Shown one piece after another: positions 7,585 through 15,168 of a stretch of 15,407 nt of DNA; the stretch's first letter is position 1; every line of letters begins with the position of its first letter. The notes under the pieces were generated by a model. The model was given only the letters and a program-made list of their open reading frames with translations. It was not told the DNA's origin and did no database searches. The position numbers and the translations under genes were made by a program. This stretch comes from Agrocybe praecox (taxonomy: Eukaryota > Basidiomycota > Agaricomycetes > Agaricales > Agrocybaceae). The stretch is from assembly GCA_964017145.1 (NCBI GenBank), contig CAXHKQ010000259.1, forward strand, positions 1-15,407, given 5' to 3'.

Positions 7585-9450
7585 TAAAGTATTGATAATA
7601 TGTACCCAGATGACCGGTATTGAATAAAGAATGATGTCAATATATTATAGCTGTGCGCCGCATCTGGCAGTATATAATGTAGATAAAATTGATTAAACCA
7701 TAAATGGCAAAGAATCCTTCATGAGACAATTAGACAGTCATTAGTACACTGTATATTTTGCTGCCCTGCACGCCGCCCAAGAACCGGACATCAGCAACAA
7801 AAATTAAAAAAACAGCACGCCGCAATGGGCGCCTCTTTGCCTCCTTGAAAATTGAAAACTTCAGATAATGATGTCACTTTCTCAACGTGGTGCATGTGGC
7901 GCCGCCTTGGGCTCTTGCATTGAATGCAGATACCAGGAATTATTGTGCTGTATGTGTAGTTTCTTATCTTCTTCTTTCCATTTATATTCAATTTATAAGC
8001 AGTTGTTCTGCTCTTTTATCCCCCCACGTGGCGTGCCAGGCGCCGCACGGGAGCTGTGATGATACAGGGCTGAATATATATTAAAATCGGCGCATAATGC
8101 GGCGCGCCTGGATATGTATTGAACAATGAATCTGTATCTCTATATTTAATCTTATAGTATTACGGAAATGGTCTGCTGGCAAGGACATCATGGTAGTTAT
8201 TTGGAAAGTACAAGGCAGAAAGGTACTTCACAGATGCCAAGCATAATATAACATAAATTTTCCTTAATACTTTGCCACTTAATGCACCGCATAAGGAATA
8301 AAATGGTAGGAACATGTTAGAGTTGTTAAGTGTGTCGCATTTTGCGCCGGTCAATCTTCGTGCACTGGTGTTATATATTTAATTGTGTAGTGTATGGTAT
8401 ACAATATCAGTGGTACATTGGCCACAGAGAAGCAGTAAATTTATCAACTGTGCACAAAACAAATAGCTCACATTGCAGCAAAGAATGTGCCGCCTCTGGC
8501 ATCATAAAATGTGTAATTCCACAATGTATCTACATTGAGTGTCAATGTGTTTACCACTCCATAAAACCAAGTACTATATCTTTTACAACATGATGCATTG
8601 ATATGACAATACTGGGCGCTAATTGTCAACATCTACTTCATGTAGACGGCACATACCTAGGAGTTTCCAGCTGTAACAATGATAAGCACTGATAAAATCG
8701 ATCCCAAGCACATGATTATATATCTACATGCCATAGTATAAGAGTATGGATGATTGTAGATTAATTATCCTGGCGCTTATTGAACTTTGCACCTCTCTAG
8801 TCTCCTGTTTTCCTTATTTGAATGTATGCCATCATTGCCATGTTAATATTGTTATTGGATAGTACAGAGATCCGGACAGGATGCTGCCAGTTTTCAATTG
8901 CACATAGATGTTTTCAGGAGATAACTATGTATTGTATAATATTTGCTCTACCATGTGTATAAGTTATGAGCTGAAGTAGATGTGCAGAAAATAAATGGGC
9001 GCTACCGCTAGTGCTCATGGTACTTGCATTCCACAAGTAAATGTAAGATAGAAGGATGATGTCAATCTGGACATGTTATCTTCAATGCCTACCAAAACTG
9101 TATACACTTCTCACTTGTATCTTCATGGTTGACTTACATATAGGTAACAACCTCCACATTTCTGCATTGCACAAACACACATATATTGTCTGGTAGTAAA
9201 ATTTAAGTATTACCACAAGGAGTGTTTCTCACCCATTCTAACTTGTTTACTAACTAGAAATTATTGTACCTGTAGGGTAACAACATCGTTCGAATGATAC
9301 ACATAAACACAACAAAACAAACAAGCGCTCGCTGCCGAGTATGTTACCTTTTAATTTAGCGCTCAATGTATACTAATACAATCTAATTTAAAATATAGAA
9401 CTCCGCGGATAACGCACATTGATGGTCATTTTTGCTTACATTTATAAGCA

Positions 9451-9590
9451 GTTAAAAATAAAATATTTTCCATTTTGAGGCGGCGCATAATGCGGCGTCT
9501 TGCTGAACACGTCAGTGTTGACTCTTTGTTGAAAATAAAATAATTTCCATTCTGAGGCGGCGTGTAATGCGGCATCTTGTTGAACAAATT
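9451..9590 (+). repeat. Direct repeat, 77-bp period, each unit carrying one CpG-rich motif
   Basis: The stretch from 9451 (AAAATAAAATATTTTCCATT, motif, CTTGCTGAAC) is repeated from 9528 (AAAATAAAATAATTTCCATT, motif, CTTGTTGAAC). The offset is exactly 77 bp. It shows that at least one motif copy arose by local duplication. Confidence 0.8.
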
Positions 9591-10333
9591 ATCCTTCTAA
9601 CCAAGTCACTGTGCGGTACAAGAAGATGTGTAAATGATATATTTATGTAGTATCTGCACTACTAAGTAGTAGGTATGGAGATATATATTGCACAGAGACT
9701 CCTCATTATTGCAACAAAATTATTAGGTGCTGTATGATTTTCCAATGATAAAATTGTTATTCTGTATAATTAAAAGGGCCGCTCCAAGCGCCCCTTTTCA
9801 ATGGTTATTGTCACATGTTTCCTTAGTTTGAGACGCTAAACGGCGCTTGATGCGGCGCCATTTGAGGTAATAAGCCTGCATTTGTGAGAGCACACCCTAC
9901 ACATCAACACGACGCCTACTGCATATATGTACAGTCAATAATGTGGTATCCCTATTTGTCAATGACACACGGCGCTCAATGCGGAGCTCAATTTTCAGTA
10001 AATCATAATTTAGAAATTGATTAGATTAATATATTAGTGAATGGGCCACTACCCACGTAAATTGGTGTCGGGTGGCTAAATATGCAGATACAAGGTGAAG
10101 AGATACTTTTTAAAATATGAATAAATCTCACAAGAGGCGCCGCTTAGTGCGTCACATGCAGCATCTCTGAATATTTATTCCGACACATACTACAATTTAT
10201 TTAACTGCCATGTGCGGCGCATTCCAGGCACTTTGTAATTCAATTTAAAAACTTGTATGCTCCATCCCGTGTTACAAATATGATATAGTATACAGTCTAA
10301 GAAATGCATACTACAGGACCTGGATCATAACAG

Positions 10334-10351
10334 CGGCGCAATGTAGCGCCG
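10334..10351. repeat. Perfect 6-bp-stem hairpin in the motif array
   Basis: CGGCGC and GCGCCG flank the loop AATGTA. The loop is the same AATG core found in the linear motif, here placed between two inverted half-motifs. Confidence 0.7.
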
Positions 10352-10529
10352 TGGCACTGAGGAGTGCACCCAGCTGAGCTTACATACATATTTTATAACA
10401 TATTCAGTCTGATTTACTAAAAATTCAATTAGAACAGATCACATAGTATATTGAAACCCATAATTTGGGCACTCTAATTCAATGACTAATTTTTATCAAG
10501 TTGGTTCTGCTGGCAGTGGACTGTGATGT

Positions 10530-10548
10530 GCGCCGCTAAGAACGGCGC
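10530..10548. repeat. Second perfect 6-bp-stem hairpin in the motif array
   Basis: GCGCCG and CGGCGC flank the loop CTAAGAA. It has the opposite polarity to the hairpin at 10334. Confidence 0.7.
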
Positions 10549-10759
10549 TGAACGCTTGCAATCCTAACCATGTGAGCTGACAAAGGCGGCGCAAATATAC
10601 AAGTCCCCAGAGTATACAGCTAATCAGAGAGCAAGAATCCATTTCTATATTGGTACCCCTATATCCACTGGTTCAGCGAACACTTTGATATCGCATCATA
10701 CGGTACACTGCACATGCGCGCTGTATCATATGTTACGGTACAGTGTAGCTCTTATACAG

Positions 10760-11761
10760 TCCAACAATCCAGAACTTCGGCCCTCAGTCATTGATCTGGT
10801 GTTCCGCGGGATTGCTGAGTCAGCGAGAAGTCGCGTCACTCGAGCACTGGAACATCAGGGGCAAACGGATCATATTCCGTTGATAGCTTCTGTCAAATTA
10901 GGGGATGACGTCGAAGACGTGATCCGCTTCACAATCGCTAAGGGCTCCGATGCTTACAAAGCATGGAAGAATGAGCTACCTGGGAAGGTTGCCGCCATAG
11001 AAGTGAGACGTCTCGAAACCAGGGAAGATGTTGAGCGAGTAGCGCAAGCACTAGCCGACGTCTATACTGCTGCATGGGACTCCCATGCAAAGGAAACCCG
11101 AATCACAAAGCATTCTAAACCATGGTGGAATAACGAGTGCACAAATTCTCTTGCTGCTTATCGTATGGATAAAACAGACGAGAAGTGGAAAGCCTTCCAA
11201 AAGATCGTCAAAGATGTCAAACGCGAATTCTTCGAGAGTAGAATCTCGGAAATCGCCTACACTAACAGACGCCCGTGGGACCTAATGGAATGGGTCAAAC
11301 AGCGCAAGTTACCCGCCTGTGAAGCTATCCAGTACCAAGGACAGCCCTGCCATGGAATGGACTCCCTATGGGATGCCCTCCACAACACCTACAACTCGGC
11401 CTCCAGCCTAGTAATAGATCTCGCAGTGCTCGACCCCCTTCCAACCTTACAGGAAAGGGACTGGCCCCCATTCTCCAAGCTAGAATTAGACGAGGCGCTT
11501 GCGTCTTGTTCAAGTCTCTCGTCCCCCGGCCCTGACCATGTGTCGTGGCTGATCCTCAAAGAAGTTGTAAAGCAGCAAGCTGCTTCACAACTTCTTATCG
11601 ATCTCGCCAATGCCTGCATTTGTGTGGGAGTCTGGCCGAGACACTTTAAGGAGTCTACTTCAGTTATCATACCAAAGCCAGGCAAACCTACCTACTCAGA
11701 CCCCAAAGCGTTCCGGCCTATAGTGCTGTTGAATACCACGGGAAACTCATTGAGAAGATGA
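10760..11761 (+). pseudogene. LINE ORF2, piece 3a: end of endonuclease, linker and start of RT
   Basis: The LINE frame resumes at SNNPELRPSVIDLVF right after the duplicated target. TDHIPL follows, with the Asp-His pair (10868-10873) that completes the endonuclease active site. A linker of about 200 residues leads to the start of the reverse transcriptase, seen as SSPGPDHVSWLILKE and the KPGKPTYSDPKAFRPI block. The frame ends at 11761 because one A is missing from a run at 11743-11745, which moves the RT into another frame. The residues between 10685 and 10759 in this open frame are inserted DNA and not LINE protein. Confidence 0.85.
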
Positions 11762-12162
11762 TCTCGAATCGCCTTCAATACGACATGATCAAGTTCGACC
11801 TTGTTCACCCCAACCAAGTAGGAGGAGTGCGTCAGCGCTCAACCGAAGATGCAGGGCTGTACCTTACCCATCTGATTCGCACCGGGTGGTCTAGGGGACT
11901 CAAGACCAGCGTTGTCGCTTTCGACATCGCCCAGTTCTTCCCTTCTCTCAACTATGATATGCTCAAGGCAATACTCAGGAAGCAGGGGTTCTCGCCACTA
12001 GTGGCGCGGTTCTTCTCATCCTATTTAGTAGATCGATACACCTCTTACAGGTGGGGTTTGTTCACATCCGACCCCCGGCAGGCGGATGTCGGCGTAGGAC
12101 AGGGCTCTGCCCTGTCCCCCGTCGTCTCAGCTCTGTACGTCGCCCCGGTGATGAAACTATAA
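11758..12162 (+). pseudogene. LINE ORF2, piece 3b: reverse transcriptase palm, motifs A and B
   Basis: After the 1-base deletion the RT continues in the next frame (LIEKMISNRL is readable from just before 11758). Motif A is FDIAQFFPSL with the metal-binding Asp at 11923-11925. Motif B is GQGSALSP at 12097-12120. An in-frame TAA at 12160-12162 then interrupts the frame, and the same frame goes straight on after it. Confidence 0.85.
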
Positions 12163-12633
12163 TATATGGAAGAGATTTCTCGCAAGACATCACTTCTATC
12201 GTACGTGGACGACGGCACATGTATTGCCCAAGCCAAAACCCTCCAGGAGAACACGGTCACTCTAGTGGCTGCATATGCAGTCCTCCTTCGACTCTTTACC
12301 GCAATCGGACTCATTCTTGAACACAATAAATCCGAATACGCCTGCTTCGACCGGTCGCACAATTACGACCCGGCACCCCTCGATCTCGGATATGCCCCGT
12401 ACACGGGCAACACACCTCTTCGCCCTAAGCGCGTCTGGCGCTACTTGGGCTTCTACTTCGACCGCAAGCTCACCTTCAAGGAGCATGTGCGGTTCTACTC
12501 TACCAAATCATTATCATCGGTGAAAGCCATGAAAATGCTTGGAAGCTCCACTTGCGGTCTCCACCCCAAGGAGAAGCGACTATTATACTGTGCTTGTGTC
12601 TTACCGATCGCGACGTACGGGTATCGACTATAG
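12163..12633 (+). pseudogene. LINE ORF2, piece 3c: reverse transcriptase motif C and thumb
   Basis: This is the same frame as the preceding piece. It carries the catalytic YVDDG motif (12202-12216) that holds the two active-site Asp residues. RT motif D and thumb-like sequence follow (WRYLGFYFDRKLTFKEH). It ends at TAG (12631-12633) in the motif YGYRL-stop-YFEGS. A Trp is expected there, so TGG to TAG is the likely change. Confidence 0.85.
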
Positions 12634-13116
12634 TACTTCGAAGGCTCCCGATCCAAGGGAGCTCTCGAAGACCTACGCAAAATGCAGCGTAAAGCGGCAC
12701 TTTGGATCACAGGTGCGTTCCGCACCTCCCCCACAGGCGGGGTTGAGGCCCTCGCGGGCCTCATCCCCGTCCACCTCCATCTGAAGAAACTAGGCGGTCG
12801 GTCTAACTACCGAGCTGCCACACTATCAGACACTCATCCGCTTAGGTCGCTCCTATCACAGGAGCATCACAAGCGGGCTGAAGTTCATTCGTCAGCAATA
12901 TCAAGGCTCACCCCTGCCCAGAAAGCAAAGGTAGGGGGGGCTCTCATAGAGATAGACCGACATCTCCCTGAACTCACAGAGTCTTTCTCGCCCGTCGCGA
13001 CAGAGGCTCGTCCTGGAAACAGGCTGTTGGATTTATTCGACGACCGATTCACTTTCGAACCGTGTCCCACTGATGACGAGTCAGCGGACACAGTTCACCC
13101 TTTGCAGCTAACCTGA
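12634..13116 (+). pseudogene. LINE ORF2, piece 3d: post-RT region, truncated before RNase H
   Basis: The frame is continuous with the RT past the TAG. It gives the typical post-RT block (LRKMQRKAALWITGAF, then LAGLIPVHLHLKKL) and a variable region ending in DTVHPLQLT and a TGA at 13114-13116. ORF2 proteins of this LINE type usually continue into an RNase H-like domain, which is absent here and not found elsewhere in the window. Either another element entered near 13110 or this copy lost its 3' end. Confidence 0.8.
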
Positions 13117-13156
13117 TGTATCAATCCTGGCAATTTGGACATTTCGGTATACATCA
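13114..13156. repeat. Inverted repeat TGATGTAT...ATACATCA at the ORF2 truncation point
   Basis: Eight-base perfect arms (13114-13121 and 13149-13156) flank a spacer of about 27 bases. The left arm contains the terminal TGA of ORF2. It may mark the edge of an inserted element, but no partner edge was found. Confidence 0.4.
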
Positions 13157-13319
13157 TACAGGGCAGTTCCCCAACCCGGCAGTTGCCCAGCAGTGATATA
13201 TCACGATGCCATAGGCAGAGAGCAGTTGCCTTTGATAAACATATGTAAACATTGCTGTTTTTTTATGTTTTTGGACAGTAATTAGGTGCTGCAGGCGTAG
13301 TGGTTATGTTTTTTATTGC

Positions 13320-13642
13320 GATATGTCAGATATATGTTCTATATATATATTATGTTTTTTTGATGGCCTTTGCGCACCTAAAAAGGGACGGGACGGGATG
13401 GATTGGAAAACATACATTTGGATGACGTGTTATTTATAGACGGATGCAGGAAACAGTGTCCCCGAGGTGCCCGACGCAGTAATTGGGCTCCTGCGCTGCG
13501 TCAGGCATCGTTCGGGGCGCGGAAAAAAGTCAGATATAATGCAGGGATATGTTTTGATTTTTTGGGGCGCTTTGCGCCATCAAAAAAGGGCGGGCTGGGA
13601 TGGATTGCAAAACATAAAACCGGATGACGTGTTATTTTTAGC
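13320..13642 (+). repeat. Pair of direct repeats about 120 bp long, offset 202 bp
   Basis: The unit at about 13325-13440 recurs at about 13527-13642. Both contain GTCAGATAT, a T-run, CTTTGCGC, a run of A and G, GGGATGGATTG and GGATGACGTGTTATTT. The second half of each unit is the best conserved. The DNA between the units holds the hairpin at 13460-13517. Confidence 0.75.
13460..13517. repeat. GC-rich imperfect hairpin
   Basis: The arms 13460-13479 (CCCCGAGGTGCCCGACGCAG) and 13496-13517 are near inverse complements with a 16-base loop. Arm ends CCCCGA and GACGCAG pair exactly. Confidence 0.6.
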
Positions 13643-13903
13643 GTGCCTTGATCATTTCTGGCGTTGCGCTATTTTTATTTATGATATCATCATTTTTAGT
13701 ACTATATTTAATTTATATACAATTTATCATAGGGCTAGATTAGATTAGATATCCAAAAAAAGCAAACTGTCTACTTTTGTTTTGAGCGGCAGTTCCCTAT
13801 TCGGCAATTACTACCAATTTCGGATGTTCTTCTTACAACATGTGTTTTAAAATAAAAAACATATATTTGACTACTAATTTGTTTTACAAAATTTTATCTA
13901 CTA

Positions 13904-14680
13904 ATGGACGGAGCGAGGGGAAGAGAGAGCGAGGGACAACGAGAACGAGGTCCTCTCGCTCTTGCACGCGCTCGCCATCGTGCACACCCTGGCCATCGTA
14001 CACGCCCTAGCCGTCGTGCTCGTAGTCGTCGTCGTTGTCCTTGGGCCAGCCGTCGTGCACGACCCATCCACCATCCATGCCCTACCCGTCGTGTTCGTGG
14101 CAGTCGTGCACGCACTGGCCGTCGTGCTCGTAGTCTTCGTCATCGTCCTTGGGCCAGCCATCGTGCACGACCCAGCCACCGTCCATGTCCTAGCCGTCGC
14201 GCTCGTGGTAGTCGTCTGCCTTGGGCCAGTCGTTGTCGTCGTGGCGTCGTCGTGTTCGTCGCGGTCGTCGTCGTCATAGCATCGTGCACGACCCAGGCAT
14301 CGTGCACGCCCTACCCATCGTGCACGACCCACCCAACATGCACGACCCACCCAACGTGCACGCCCGACCCATCGTGCACGACTTACCCGTCGTGCACGCC
14401 CTACCTGTCGTCGTCCTCGTCGTCGTCCTCGGCCCAGCCAAGGTGCACGCCCTAGCCGTTGTGCTCGTGACAGTCGTCGCCCCTGGGCCAGCCGTCGTCG
14501 TCGTTGCGTCATTGTGTTCGTCACCGTCGCCGTCGTTGTCGTGCCCTAGCTGTCGTCGCTGTCGCCCTAGCCGTCGTTGTCGAGGTGATGGTGATGGTGA
14601 TGGTCGAGGTCGAGGTTGCGGTCGAGGGCGTAGTGGTGGTTGTGGAGGTGGTTGTGGTAGTGGTGATGGTCGTTGGTAAG
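13904..14680. repeat. Minisatellite region built on 18-bp and 108-bp periods
   Basis: The region is rich in CGTCGT, CGTGCACG and GCCCTAGCC words. The phrase TTGGGCCAG recurs at 14041, 14149 and 14221, offsets of 108 and 72 bp, both multiples of 18. Because the unit is a multiple of three, long open frames exist in several frames on both strands (up to 207 codons on minus). These encode only repetitive Val/His/Ala or Arg/Thr runs and are not accepted as genes. Confidence 0.8.
14283..14408 (+). repeat. Seven in-register 18-bp tandem units
   Basis: Seven consecutive units fit the consensus CGTGCACGMCCYACCCRT and start every 18 bases from 14283 to 14391. Each contains the palindrome GTGCAC (the fourth unit has ATGCAC). 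This is the most regular part of the minisatellite. Confidence 0.85.
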
Positions 14681-14714
14681 GAAGAAATCAACCATTTGAT
14701 GGTTGATTTCTTCC
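14680..14714. repeat. Perfect 15-bp inverted repeat with 5-base loop
   Basis: GGAAGAAATCAACCA (14680-14694) and its exact inverse complement (14700-14714) flank the loop TTTGA. It lies just after the minisatellite. It could be a miniature palindrome, an element border or a stem in RNA; there is no U-run to suggest a terminator. Confidence 0.85.
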
Positions 14715-14738
14715 AAATCGGGTAACTTCCCACGCCGG

Positions 14739-14778
14739 CCCGGTGTATAACCGGGTCGAGCTCCTCGTCGCGCTCGAC
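14739..14778. repeat. Two adjacent short hairpins
   Basis: CCCGG/CCGGG (14739-14743 and 14751-14755, 7-base loop) is followed at once by GTCGAG/CTCGAC (14755-14760 and 14773-14778, 12-base loop). They follow the 15-bp hairpin by 25 bases, making a small structured cluster. Confidence 0.55.
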
Positions 14779-14802
14779 GATGGGGGGTGCTACAGTAATA
14801 TT

Positions 14803-15168
14803 TTGAATACATATACTTGTAAATTAGGTATTATGAGCTAATAAGAGCTATTTTGGGAAAAAATAAAAATAAAAATCGTATGAAATACAGTACTATGTTC
14901 ATCTCGGTATGAATAGCAGTATTGCCCATTTCCATTTCGTTGCATATTCAATATATAGGTCAGTACCATTCTGTATAGTTATAGTTTGAGGACATAAACA
15001 TGTAAATTAAATATTAGTAACTAATAAGAGGTGTTTTGTGAAAAAAAGAAAAAAAGATCATACGAAATATAATACTATATTCATCTCGGTATGAACAGCA
15101 GTATTGTTCATCTTTCATTTCGTTGCATATTTCATACATCGGTCAATACCATTCTGTATAGTGGGCTG
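14803..15168 (+). repeat. Tandem duplication, 183-bp unit, two copies
   Basis: The unit at about 14803-14985 is repeated at about 14986-15168 with a constant offset of 183 bp. Landmarks include TGTAAATTA (14818 and 15001), TTCATCTCGGTATGAA, CAGTATTG, TTTCGTTGCATATT and ACCATTCTGTATAGT. The copies differ at scattered positions and are AT-rich and non-coding. After 15168, to the window end, I see only AT-rich DNA without a recognisable feature. Confidence 0.85.

Larger units (their letters stand above)
7651..10597. repeat. Dispersed CpG-rich motif array (GGCGCNNAATGCGGCGC family)
   Basis: About 24 islands related to GGCGCNNAATGCGGCGC lie in AT-rich, gene-free DNA, plus one more at 5951-5982. 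Clear forward copies are at 8089, 9482, 9559, 9842 and 9971. Clear reverse copies are at 7815, 8332 and 9776. Weaker or partial copies are near 7651, 7764, 7897, 8026, 8277, 8486, 8614, 8772, 8998, 9324, 9358, 10135, 10211, 10334, 10530 and 10584. Several share an adjacent CTGGCA or TGCCAGG. The copies are dense in CpG while the surrounding DNA is not. None lies in the nested element, which shows that the array belongs to the 4.8-kb host element. Function unknown. No gene of any kind is supported between 7587 and 10673. Confidence 0.65.
5857..10673. mobile_element. Non-coding 4.8-kb element of unknown class, flanked by 13-bp direct repeats
   Basis: CAGCGAACACTTT occurs exactly at 5844-5856 and at 10674-10686, in the middle of the smaller foldback element, as expected for a 13-bp target duplication. 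The termini show only a weak inverted match (CCGCTGGAT against CCAGTGGAT). No poly(A) tail is visible at either end. Apart from the nested element at 6062-7584, the body is AT-rich and has no credible gene; the open frames are 60-97 codons with no recognisable domain. Its one striking feature is the dispersed CpG-rich motif array. A 13-bp duplication would fit a LINE-type or unusual DNA element, but I cannot assign it. Confidence 0.5.
5772..10759. mobile_element. Composite insertion in ORF2: foldback element split by a larger element
   Basis: The insert is bounded by TCCAACA (5765-5771 and 10760-10766), and the LINE frame is unchanged across it. The two ends form a long imperfect inverted repeat: 5783 onward (CTACATTGTGCC, then AGCGCGCA) matches the inverse complement running back from about 10748 (CTACACTGTACC, then AGCGCGCA). 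Without the central block (5857-10673) the two arms would make a foldback element of about 158 bp, typical of MITEs. The outermost bases pair poorly, so the superfamily is uncertain. An alternative is one 5-kb element with long TIRs in which 12-13 bases have been inverted. Confidence 0.65.
2324..13116 (+). mobile_element. Tad-like LINE (non-LTR retrotransposon), interrupted by several insertions
   Basis: Two overlapping ORFs are present. ORF1 has C-terminal CCHC knuckles. ORF2 has an apurinic-type endonuclease at its N-terminus and a reverse transcriptase with FDIAQF, GQGSALSP and YVDDG motifs. This is the layout of I/Jockey/Tad-group LINEs, and the sequence flavour is that of fungal Tad elements. 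ORF2 is cut by inserted DNA at 4575-5368 and at 5772-10759, and the coding frame is identical on both sides of each insert. The expected RNase H region and the 3' end are not seen after 13116, so the copy is also 3' truncated or interrupted again. The 5' edge is placed just upstream of ORF1 and is approximate. Confidence 0.85.
13117..13900. other. AT-rich non-coding stretch with repeats, no gene supported
   Basis: This stretch contains only short open frames without recognisable domains. It holds the 202-bp-spaced direct repeat, a GC-rich hairpin and two copies of a GGCAGTTCCC-type word (13162-13183 and 13788-13809) in the same orientation. It probably belongs to one or more non-autonomous elements whose borders I cannot define. 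Confidence 0.5.

Noticed and set aside
7791..8593. Several 60-87 codon open frames in the 4.8-kb element
   Set aside because: They are AT-rich and short, have no recognisable motif and overlap one another. They are no longer than expected by chance.
13162..13809. Pair of LTRs flanking a small element
   Set aside because: The direct similarity covers only about 22 bases at each end, far too short for LTRs, and no primer-binding or polypurine site is visible.
13901..14524. 207-codon minus-strand frame and overlapping plus-strand frames of 105-183 codons
   Set aside because: The 18-bp repeat unit is a multiple of three and lacks stops in several frames. The products are purely repetitive.
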